Below, piece by piece: positions 33,640-44,712 of a stretch of 64,000 nucleotides of DNA. Below the pieces are notes generated by a model that saw nothing but the letters and a program-made list of their open reading frames with translations, had not been told where the DNA came from and did not search any database. Within the stretch, counting starts at the first letter, position 1, and each line of letters begins with the position of its first letter. Source of the DNA: Persicaria tinctoria (taxonomy: Eukaryota; Streptophyta; Magnoliopsida; Caryophyllales; Polygonaceae); the NCBI GenBank assembly GCA_037127255.1, contig JBANSL010000012.1, positions 33,223,115 to 33,287,114 of the forward strand, written 5' to 3'. A program made the position numbers and the translations under genes.

Positions 33640-36505
33640 GAAAAGATCTAATGTAGCTCATGATATGCTCGTACATCTGGTCTAGCTAGAGATGCCCCAC
33701 CAATGCCTGAATACCCTGGGTTATCTCGTCGACCCGAGCCTGGCGCGCAAAAGTCTCATCTCGTCCGATGACATCGTCTGAGTGCGTAGGCACAGTCGGT
33801 GGATCATCATCTTGTACCACTGTCGTGGGCAATACATGACCTCCACTCTGGGATTGGAACCAACAATCAACCAAGTGAGGTAGTCAACTGAGATGTCTCC
33901 CTCACAACTCTGTCCGTCATCTGGTGACCAATGATAGGGTAGAATCTATCAGGGTCATGTGATGTCCAACGATGGTGTTGTAGGCCGAAGTTCACGATGT
34001 AACACTTCTGTAAGTGAAATGGTCGCTACGCCAAGGTGGGAGGGATGACGTCCAATGGGATCTACTGCACGCGGCCGAACTGTCGGAGCATCCTATCTGG
34101 CATGTACGGCTCAAAGACGCTACCGAATCTGATGGTGCCTCGATAGGTAGAGGACCGAAACTGACCTGCAAAATCCAAGTCTCTGCCAAAAGACATCCAC
34201 GTGACCTATGTTGTAAAAATTATATTAGAGAAATAATCTTACTCGACATATGTAGTTAAAACAAATAAAGTGAGAAACACGTTACCTAATCGATGGTCAC
34301 ATGCTCAAGTTGTGCCCAAAGCTTCTTCTCACGCTTGCGCCTCTCCTCGTCGTTCCCCCTCTTCACGGCCTTTCGACGGGTCAAATCGTGCCATGTATCG
34401 GGGATCAGCCGGTGCATCCTTATCCGGGCAAAGCGGACCCGCAAAACAAGGAAAGTACGACCAGATCCATGCCTAAACAGTATAAACCATTAGAGCACTT
34501 ATTATATGTAACTCGCAAGTAGAGCAACATATTTACCATATTAAACCCACGCTTACCTGCAGTAGTGCAGCACAGCCACGTAGACCTTTAGCCGCGCCCG
34601 TCGTGGTCTCCCCTAATCCCCGGTAGAGGAAGGCAAGCACTCTTGCTCCCCAATCTAGTGTCCTAGCGCGCGCTAAGTTCCAAACTAGCCTGAACAATGA
34701 GAAGTGTACGCGGCTCTGGGACTTGTCGATGAAGAGCGTCCCACCCAGCAGCGTATCCAAGAAACCAACAACGAGATAGTGGTGTGCTCTCTAACATCGG
34801 CGGTGCGACCGATGAAATGATCCCGACGGCTGTCGTGCATCTCCCACCATGCAGTTGTCATGACTCATCTCCGGGATGGGCGCTCCGCAAGAGGTCATGT
34901 GCTTCTTCAGCTAGACCGGGGTCCAACCATACCTCTGCTGCAGTAGAGGCTCCAGCTTAGTGGCAGATAGGTAGGGGAAGAGGCGGAAGGCAGTCTGCCA
35001 ATTGGCAACCCCATCAGACAAGCGACGTCGTGGAGTGTGATGGTCATCTCGCCCCATGAAAAGTGGAAAGAGCTCGTCTCCGGCTGCCAGTGCTCACTGA
35101 AGACAGTCAACAACTAGGCATCCACTCCGTCCGAGTTCAAATCAAGGAGCCTCAGTAGACCAGACTGAGTTACATCCTACACCCATGTACAGGGCCGGTC
35201 CTATCATTTTAGAGGCTCTGGACGGGGGAAAAAAAAATTGAGGCCCTATTTATATCTAAAAAATCATATATTTAATATCTTATATAAGTTTTTTTTATAT
35301 AAAATATCTTACATCAATTTAAAGTACCAAACATCACTCAAACTCTAACATCATGTCCTAAAAATAATAGCATATCTCATCCAACAATTAAAAAAATGAT
35401 TATTCGCTAGCTAATACAAAATGAATTTTACTGTTGAAGGTTTTCGAAACATAGGGGTTAGATTAAGAAGGTTGGAATGAAATATGTTTATATTTATTGG
35501 ACTTTTGATTCACTTATTGAGCTTCTCAGGTTGAACCGTATGTTTATTGGACTTTTTAAATGAGCAGTAATTTAACTTGGGTTTTTTTTAAAACATTTAT
35601 AAAACAAGGCATCATATTTTGTATAAAATATTTACATATGCATACAATCCCGGGTTGGGCCCTCACCCGGATTGGGCCCTGAGCAGTCGCCCAGCCTGCC
35701 CTTGCCTCTGGGCCGGCCCTGCCCAGGTCATCGGACCCTCGTATATGTAGGGGCGAAACGGATCGAGGTGTGTAGCCCGATTATGAACCTTCAACAATTT
35801 ATGCTAAAAGGTAGGGTCCGTCCACGGCCAGTGAGACCTATGACGCCTATATGAGACCAAAAGATCTCCTGGAGGCAACTCGCCATCATGGAGCTCATCT
35901 TCCCCATGATCGGTCTGCTCCGTCGCTTGATCCGCCCCTCATCCTCCTTGTCCTCCCCCTCCTCTTGAACCGCCCCTGCGGCTCCTGACCTGCCCCGCCC
36001 CCTCCACCTGCCCCACCGCCCTCCTGTCCTGGATCATGCCCCCATCATCGTAATCCTCCCCATCATGATCACTCTCGTCATCGAGATCCTCCATGTTGAA
36101 ATCAAGATCCCCCACATCCTTCTCCAGTGTGCCATCCCCTTACGGGGGGACCTCACCATTTGCTAGAGAGAGCGTAGCAGGTGTAAGTCAGCCACGGACT
36201 GTTGCGATGACCTCAGCCCAAGCATCATCATCGCTCTACACGTGTTCAGAGGTACTGGCACCACCCATGCGATCCTCAAGTCCAGTAGTAAGGTCGAAGA
36301 ACGTAGAATCGACGTCCATATGTCCCTGCGTCCTCTCCGTTAGTTGCGTTAGGGTCGTAGCAGCCTCAACCTCCGTATCTCTCACAATCATAGGACCAAA
36401 ATCAGTGATGATAACCTCGACCGGATCGACGCTCCCTACGACAGGTAAAGGCGCATTGCGGTCTCGATTGAGAACGATGTGAACAGTCCCGTCATCTCTC
36501 CTCAT
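33640..36505 (-). pseudogene. Second plant mobile domain gene, decayed
   Basis: Start candidate at 36505 (MRRDDGTVHIVLNRDRN). An acidic and Gly/Arg linker extends to about 35880. PMD blocks follow: FSEHWQPETSSFHFSWGEMTITLHDVACLMGLP (about 35105-35000), TLFIDKSQSRVHFSLF with FLYRGLGETTTGAAKGLRGC (about 34740-34570), EPYMPDRMLRQFGRVQ (about 34115-34065) and a tail with HHRWTSHDPDRFYPIIGHQ. Frameshifts and stops separate the blocks. A 0.5-kb hAT-like element interrupts it at 35190-35721. It is diverged from the copy at 22407-25741, so not a recent duplicate. Confidence 0.7.
35190..35721. mobile_element. Small hAT-like element inside the second PMD pseudogene
   Basis: 532 bp with inverted ends CAGGGCCGGTCCT on the left and CAGGGCCGGCCCA on the right (11 of 13 match). 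The flanks cccatgta and cccaggtc agree at 6 of 8 positions, compatible with an old 8-bp duplication. AT-rich interior without ORF. It is related in style to the element at 29040-30058. Confidence 0.7.
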
Positions 36506-36909
36506 TTGAGAATCCTATTAAATTTCGAAGTAGTTTTTAAATATATTATTTTATTTTAGTTGAATGTACTTTCAGTATATTGTATTCAACTCTCTATTTA
36601 AATTACCTATTTCATTTAAAAATTGAACTTTTGATCCGCTTACATTCTTCTTTTGAAACATTTTATTTTGTAACAATTTTTTTTTTATATATATATATAT
36701 ACTCTACTTAAGTTTCCTTTTCACATTTTGTATTTAATTCAATATCATCATATATGATCAGTCTACTTGAAATTAAAAATTAATATGTACTCAATCTAAA
36801 ATTTTTATAATTTATTTCAGTATAATTTATTTTATATTTCATACCGACCGATACAAATACAACTACTCTATATAAAATAAAATAAACTAACTATTATTTC
36901 CGATACAAA
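36506..36909. other. AT-rich noncoding flank
   Basis: No gene. Ends in acaaa (36905-36909), one copy of the target duplication of the giant element. The same AT-rich text type continues at 58052, which was contiguous before insertion. Confidence 0.6.
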
Positions 36910-37521
36910 TGATGACACCACAGTTGAAAAGTGAGCCTCCCTCCACGTCCTCGTGGGGGAAGTGATCTGCGTGTCGATTTTCAGTTGGTCGGCGGTCTTA
37001 CCTGAAGCCCCCCTCCTCCTACTATCTATCCTAAATGGGGGCCTCGACCTGTGCCGCCGGACCTAGTGCTCGGCTCGTTCCACTTTTCGGGCGATGATCT
37101 CACCAAGTGTCGGCTCATTACTGAGTCGAGACGGACCCGCTCAGATAGGCTTGTAGAGCCTCTTATTCCCGGCCTATGCCCCTAGGAATATCATGGGAAC
37201 CGACCCCTTTCTCCATTCCCCCTCTCATGTATTTATAGTGAAAACATGCACTTCCATATGGAGGCCACACATTGCCAAGTGTCAAGTGCCCTATGACATG
37301 TGGGAGGGGGGACATGGACGCCACGTGTCCTTGCATGCATGCGGGATCCGCGGATGGTTTATCGTCCGTAGACGTCTTGAGTCTCTATCTTGACTCGTAC
37401 CCGTCTATTTTTTATACTAATAAGGTTCTATTTATATAGCGAGGAACCTTATTTATGATTATGTTATCTTATTTATTTCACGATATTACGACTATCAATA
37501 ATTATTTTTCGTGCATCATCA
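36910..37521 (-). repeat. 3' LTR of the giant element
   Basis: 612 bp, minus-strand TGATGATGCACG (37521) to GGTGTCATCA (36910). Nearly identical to 57446-58051 apart from small substitutions and indels, which suggests a recent insertion. The adjacent minus-strand sequence attcgaggagctg (37522-37534) is a weak polypurine tract. Confidence 0.9.
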
Positions 37522-37624
37522 CAGCTCCTCGAATTTTAGTTAAGTCGTGACTCGACTGAGATTCGATACCGATGAATCGTATGTGCTTGTTTCTCATTCA
37601 TATCCCTCGTTTGGGAGAGGCTTA

Positions 37625-39325
37625 ATTTGATCTCCGCGGGCTCATTATGCTACAAGCGGCGGCCCTCCGTCACTCGAGACGGACTTATTTTATACGCAAT
37701 TAAGAGTTATCTCCGCGAGCTCATCAAGCTACAAGCGGAGGCCCTACGTCACCCGAGAGGGACATAGTCTATACTCATTTAAGAGTTATCTGCGCGAGCT
37801 CATCAAGCTACAAGCGGAGGCCCTCCGTCACCCGAGAGAGACTTAGTTTATACTCATTTAAGAGTTATCTCTGCGAGCTCATCAAGCTACAAGCGAAGGC
37901 CCTTCGTCACTCGAGAGGGACTTAGTTTATACTCATTTAAGAGTTATCTCCGCGAGCTCATCAATCTACAAGCGGATGCCCTTCGTCACTCGAGAGGGAC
38001 TTAGTTTATACTCATTTAAGAGTTATCTCCGCGAGCTCATCAAGCTACAAGCGGAGGTCCTCCGTCACTCGAGAGTGACTTAGTTTATACTCATTTAAAA
38101 GTTATCACCGCGAGCTCATCAAGATACAAGCGGAGGCCCTCCGTCACCCGAGAGGGACTTAGTTTATACTCGTGTAAGAGTTATCTCCGCGAGCTCATCA
38201 AGCTACAAGTGGAGGCCCTCCGTCACTCGAGATAGATTTAGTTTATACTCATTTAAGAGTTATCTCCGCGAGCCTATGAAGCTACAAGAAGAGGCCCTCT
38301 GCCACTCTAGAGGGACTTAGTTTATACTCATTTAAGAGGTATCTCCGCGAGCCTATGAAGCTACAAGCGGAGGCCCTCCGTCACTCGAGAGGGACTTAGT
38401 TTATACTCATTTAAGAGTTATCTCCGCGAGCTCGTCAAGCTACAAGCGGAGGCCCTCCGTCACTCGAGAGGGACTTAGTTTATACTCATTTAAGAGTTAT
38501 CTCCGCGAGCCCATCAAGCTACAAGCGGAGACCCTCCGTCACTCGAGAGGGACTTAGTTTATACTCATTTAAGAGTTATCTCCGCGAGCTCGTCAAGCTA
38601 TAAGCGGAGGCCCTCTATCACTCGAGAGGGACTTAGTTTATACTCATTTAAGAGTTATCTCCGCGAGCTCATCAAGCTACAAGCAGAGGCCCTCCGTCAC
38701 TCGAGAGGGACTTAGTTTATACTCATTTAAGAGTTATCTCCGCGAGCCTATGAAGCTACAAGCGGAGGCCCTCCGTCACTCGAGAGGGACTTAGTTTATA
38801 CTCATTTAAGAGTTATCTCCGCGAGCTCATCAAGCTACAAGCGGAGGCCCTCCGTCACTCGAGAGGGACTTAGTTTATACTCATTTAAGAGTTATCTCCG
38901 CGAGCCTATGAAGCTACAAGCGGAGGCCCTCCGTCACTCGAGAGGGACTTAGTTTATACTCATTTAAGAGTTATCTCCGCGAGCCTATGAAGCTACAAGC
39001 GGAGGCCCTCCGTCACTCGAGAGGGACTTAGTTTATACTCATTTAAGAGTTATCTCCGCGAGCCTATGAAGCTACAAGCGGAGGCCCTCCGTCACTCGAG
39101 AGGGACTTAGTTCATACTCATTGAAGAGTTATCTCCGCGAGCTCATCAAGCTACAAGCAGAGGCCCTCCGTCACTCGAGAGGGACTTAGTTTATACTCAT
39201 TTAAGAGTGATCTCTGCGAGCCTGTGAAGCTACAAGCGGAGGCCCTCCGTCACTCGAGAGGGACTTAGTTTATACTTATTTAAGAGTTATCTCCGTGAGC
39301 TTATGAAGCTACAAGCGGGGGCCCT
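37625..39325. repeat. 79-bp tandem array (about 21 copies)
   Basis: Head-to-tail units, period 79 bp (for example unit starts at 38413 and 38492), containing ttatctccgcgag, ctacaagcggaggccc, gtcactcgagaggg and acttagtttatactc. Each unit has two inverted pairs: CTCCGC..GCGGAG and CCCTC..GAGGG. Variant units with gcctatgaag alternate with gctcatcaag, concentrated in the right half. No coding potential. Confidence 0.92.
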
Positions 39326-42180
39326 ATGCGGAGCAAGCTCCAGCGTCTTGAGACTCAATAAAATCTTCAATGGAGGCTTGTAGATGGTTGGCTTCGGTAG
39401 CACTTCGAGTGTTGTGACTAAGCCTTTGAACTGAATAAACCATTTTTCCAACTAAACCTGACTTCAAATAGACAGTTTAATTGGGCAAGATTTATGGCGG
39501 CACTTTGATGAACAAACATTTCAAGATTCATGACAGCAAATGAATCATCAAGTATCAAATTGCCTTCAAACATCACACCACACCTTATTCAAATCAGCAA
39601 TGAATTCATATGTAACTTGAACCTCAAGCCAATACCATTAGTGGTTGTATTACAAAATTCTAAAACTCTTCCATAAGAACAATCACATATCCCTTTGTGT
39701 ATCCACCACCGTATCTCTTCTTTTATTATAATTTATCCCAATTTAAGGTAAAAATAGGCAATCGTTTTACCTTAACGGATGCCCAGAGCGAGCCACGAAC
39801 TCCTAGCATCGAGGGGCTCATTTTATTATCAGACTGTTCAAATACACATCCCAAACTCTAAGTATCGAATTCGGCTATTTGAATGCATGATTCATATTCT
39901 AAGGCGTTGACTCCAACCGCCCATGCTTTAGTCATGAAAATTAACTAAAGTGCATCAAATTATAGGGTGCAGTCTAAACAATACCTTTTCGAGGTACATT
40001 CGAGAGGTATAAATTCTTTGAAAAATAAAAGGGGCGTGCCTATACCTCCATTTTCTATGCATAGGACTTGCCCTCTCTTTTCAAAAGATGAGAAGTGACG
40101 TCGGCCAGGACATCACCGAAGAAGTCGAGCCATGCCGTGCTAATACAGCATCCGTGCTCCTTGAGCATCCTCAATACTATATAGCCTCTTGGAAGAATGT
40201 ATACATGTTCCACCAACCAGGCCATAAAAATAGTCGTGATTTTGTTCGTGCCCCACAATATTGACATCCTTCTTGCCTGCGAACGCGTCCGAAATCTCTG
40301 TTTTCGAATTTCATTAGCATCGGGATTTGAACTATCGTACTATTGACGAGTGAATTTTTGCCTTAGAAGAGAAAAATATTCAATCCTTTGTGAAGGCGAC
40401 TCGTCATTCTTCATCCGCGTATGATCGACTGGCGTCAGCTTTGGTTAGAGCGCCCAATTGCTCGGATGGCTCAAACGACAAATGAAGGCAGCCTGACACC
40501 CTTCATCCGCATACGGTTGACTAAGAGCAGCCTTGACCAGATCATCTGATGGCTCAGATGGCCCAAACGATAAGTGAAGGTGACTCGATGTTCTTCTTTG
40601 GCCGCTAACGATCAGTTTCGCTATTGCGAAAACAAAATTATAGTGGCGCCTTCTCGCGAGGCCTCGAGCTACCGATCAAAAAGTCAGTGTTGGGTTACTT
40701 AGGCCGAATTCGTCGTGGCTTTTCGATTTAGTTGAAGCTAATCACTCGCGTGCGTCAGATCGGGATGGGTGAAAGATCACCATCCCCCTCGCAAGCACAT
40801 CAGTCTGTTGTTTCAACTGTTGCTCGAAACCGACGCGGAGATCTAGACCAGGGATATGGTTCGGGTTGACCAAATAAATGTATTTGATTTTGGGTTTAGC
40901 GTTTTGGGTTTGGGTTTGGGCCCATCAGTATTGGGTCAGCCTGTTTCCATTGTGGTATAAATTGAGGAGGCGCTAAGCCTCCTTGTAATCGAACAACTTC
41001 TTCATCCACGAATAATCACAGATCTCTGCTTTAAATCATCCATGGAAAGTAGCCGCTCTGTCTTCTAACATCCGGTTTTCAAGTAAGATCTATCTACGAA
41101 TCCTTGCTTTTACTCTGCTCCGAGAGTCATTCTTACCGCTCGACCCCAATTTAAGAAGTTGATGTTGGTGAACGGTGTCCGCACAAGTCGTGACCCTGGA
41201 TTGTTTGAATACGACAGGTTGAGAGGATCGTATAACCGGTGTGATTCGGATCGAATCCATCAGGTCCCCGCGAAACGGGGTAATTGGATGTACCCTGTTG
41301 TCTTCCGCGGCGTGAACGTCCACAAATGTGTTTGGGACGCAAGTTTAGTGAAAGGATCGCATGATCGAGCCCCGGATGTTCCGTCACCGTGCGAGGCATC
41401 GGTCGAAGCAAGAACAGAGCTCAAATGAGTTTCATCAATGGTGGAAACCGTAGACAAAAATGAGAGAGGGAAGGGTCTGTTAGATCTCTCCGGCCGAATC
41501 GATTACACGTTCAGATCCCTCTCCCAATTATATATAAGCTCTCCCTAGTCTTAATATTTATACTAGTTTCCTTATGCTGCCAGCCTTTTAATTTCTTGCC
41601 TCAGTTCGTACACAATTAGTCCAAGCTTGTGTTAGCCAAATTAATTACTTATCTTTTCCCATGCGCGGCCCACTATTTCCAACATGATCATCCGCATAGA
41701 TTTTCCGCAACCTGAATACGATGCCCCGTCTACAAACGCAGCTAACATGGCCCCTTTTCTACCCGAGGGAAATGCGTCCCGAGGACAAACTTCGACTGTT
41801 CACCTGGCCATGGATGAATCGCTTGCAATGCGAAGTATATTAACAACTCAAAGAGTCGTTAGGTCGATCGCCAAATTCGTCGCGTCTCATTTTACATAAT
41901 CGAGTCCGGATCATAGTCCGAGGTATGAATGAGTTTCCAGTTCCGTTTAACATATCCATTCACATATTCATGTCGGTCGCTTAGCGTCTCTACCAGAGCT
42001 ACACTGATCATTATTTTCTAGTGTTTTTTACAAATGCACTAGCCGCTTATCAAAGGTCATGAACACCTACCAAATACCATGATCCTCGGGCATCAATCAA
42101 TGAATCGCTCACTCCTATCCTCATCTGAGAGGTACTTAGTTTTTTCCTACGAGTTTAAAGCTTCAAGCAGGAGGCCCTCT
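39326..42180. other. Noncoding interior of the giant element
   Basis: No gene. It opens with one 77-bp-type unit (39330-39370). A degenerate two-copy repeat of about 92 bp lies at 40385-40570 (gcttcatccgc, ggctcaaacgac). Around 40957-41005 the plus strand reads tataaattgaggagg then cctccttgtaatcg, which looks like an LTR promoter and start region, so an old solo LTR may lie at about 40690-41160. Boundaries not proven. Confidence 0.45.
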
Positions 42181-43670
42181 GTCATCCGAGAGGGACTTAG
42201 TTTATTTATTTATTTAAGAGTAATCTCCGCGAGCTTATAAAGCTACCAGCGGAATACCCGACGTGGAGCAAGCTTCAGCGTCCTGGGATTTAATAAAAGC
42301 TTCGATCCGGGAGGCAAGCTCTACGACCGGATGCTCGACGTGGAGCAAGCTCCAGCGTTATAGGAATCCAAATATAGTCCGAGAGCTTAATGCGTCCATC
42401 GGATGTCCGACGTGGAGCAAGCTCCTGCGTCATAGGACCCCAAGTATAGTCCGGGAGCTCAATGCGTCCACCAGATGTCCGACGCGGAGCAAGCTCCTGC
42501 GTCATAGGACTCCAAGTATAGTCCGAGAGCTCAATGCGTCCACCGGATGTCCGACGCGGAGCAATCTCCTGCGTCATAGGACTCCAAGTATAGTCCGGGA
42601 GCTCAATGTGTCCACCGGATGTCCGACGCGGAGCAAGCTCCAGCGTCATAGGACTCCAAGTATAGTCCGGGAGCTCAATGCGTCCACCGGATGTCCGACG
42701 TGGAGCAAGCTCCAGCGTCATAGGACTCCAAGTATAGTCCGGGAGCTCAATGCGTCCACCGGATGTCCGACACGGAGCAAGCTCCTGCGTCATAGGACTC
42801 CAAGTATAGTCTGGGAGCTCAATGCGTCCACCGGATGTCCGACGCGGAGCAAGCTCATGCGTCATAGGACTCCAAGTATAGTCCGGGAGCTCAATGCGTC
42901 CACCGGATGTCCGACGTGGAGCAAGCTCCAGCGTCATAGGACTCCAAGTATAGTCCGGGAGCTCAATGCGTCCACCGGATGTCCGACGTGGAGCAAGCTC
43001 CAGCGTCATAGGACTCTAAGTATAGTCCGGGAGCTCACTGCGTCCACCGGATGTCCGACGTGGAGCAAGCTCTAGCGTCATAGGACTCCAAGTATAGTCC
43101 GGGAGCTCAATGCGTCCACCGGATGTCCGACGCGGAGCAAGCTCCAGCGTCATAGGACTTCAAGTAAAGTCCGGGAGCTTAATGCGTCCACCGGATGTCC
43201 GATGCGGAGCAAGCTCCAGCGTCCTGGGACTTAATGAAATAATCGATCCGGGAGGCTAGCTCTACAACCGGATACCCGACGCGGAGCAAGCTCCAATGTC
43301 CTGGGACTTAATAAAATAATCGATCCGGGAAGCTAGATCTACGATCGGATGCCCGACGCGGAGCAAGCTCCAACGTCCTAGGACTTAATAAAATAATCGA
43401 TCCGGGAGGCTAGCTCTACGACCGGATGCCCGGCGCGGAGCAAGCTCTAGCGTCCTAGGACTTAATAAAATAATTGATCCGGGAGGCTAGCTCTACGACC
43501 GGATGCCCGGTGCGGAGCAAGCTCTAGCGTCCTAGGACTTAATAAAATAATCGATCCGGGAGGCTAGCTCTACGACCGGATGTCCGACGCGGAGCAAGCT
43601 CCAGCGTCCTGGGACTTAATGAAATAATCGATCCTGGAGGCTAGCTCTACGACCGGATGCACGACGGCCA
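42181..43670. repeat. 72-bp and 77-bp tandem array
   Basis: One 79-bp-type unit (42180-42250), one 77-bp unit, about twelve 72-bp units (to about 43190; ggatgtccgacgcggagcaa, catagga, tatagtccgggagctcaa), then about six 77-bp units (to about 43665; cttaataaaataatcgatcc). The 72-bp type is a diverged version of the 77-bp type. Because 72 is divisible by three and stops are absent, both strands stay open for more than 230 codons; this is not a gene. Confidence 0.9.
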
Positions 43671-44712
43671 GAGATGTAACAGTTCGCGGACGTGGAGCAA
43701 AAAGTCTTTTGCTCAAGAGGATACGCAGATGCCAACCTGACACATTTTATTTTAATAGGATCTTCCCTTTGGCCGCGGACCATTTCTAAGAAGGGCAGGG
43801 CATTCATAAGCTTACTTCGTACGCCTATATATGTATATGTACATACCCTTTTAATGAATCATAACTAGCCTATAGCCCGTGCACTACGCACGGGATTTTT
43901 AACATAGTAATGAACTAATGATGTATAAAACATAGTACTCGACTGAACCTTACCTTCGACGAATATGATACAAGAAGGAGCGACACATAAATTACTTTAA
44001 CATGGTTTCATAAAGTAAAATAAGTCAACCACAATGCACGCAAATAATAATGAACTGAGCCATAACATCTGCATGCATATGTCCTCAACACAAGTTTCTA
44101 CAAACTATACGTTGTGAAAAACCTCTTTATATACTACATTAGTAGTAGAGGTTAAAAGGTTAGAATCTTGATAACATATTACAATCTTCAAACCTCTCAT
44201 AGACGTCACCCGAGAGACCACAACATATAACTGGCCATGACTGAACACCGACCGAGGCAAATATAAACCAACATGTGACAGAGATTGCCCTCTAACTACA
44301 CATGTACAATTTTAAATGTTGGTGTAGAATTAAAAACATACCCCTAGTGTATCTGTGTCACTCTCTAGGTAGGGGCCTCGTTTTTTTTATTTTAACATAT
44401 TTGTCCTTAGTGTGTCATTGAATTAGGCCCCTAGTCCCTCATCTGTAGTAGTAAATATTTTAATAATAAATAAAATCATTCATATCCTTCCATCAAGGAC
44501 AAACCATTCATAGAAAAAAAAAAGAAAAAAACTTTTGACATTGAAATTACACAACTCCAAAGAGTACATTGGACATAAGATAAAACTCGACAAAACACCA
44601 CGTCTTAAAGAGATGAAAGTATGCTAAATTCCAACAAAAGAAACAGTTAACATGATACATAACCCACATGAAAACATTTAGTTTATGCTAAAAGGATGTC
44701 AAATGTTACTAA

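Noticed and set aside
37625..39325. Regular repeats resembling a CRISPR array
   Set aside because: Whole 79-bp units are repeated without unique spacers, in a plant genome, inside a retroelement.
42263..43075. 270-codon plus-strand ORF of 24-residue repeats, and a 239-codon ORF on the other strand
   Set aside because: Both come from 72-bp tandem units with no stops in either strand; no start context, no domain.
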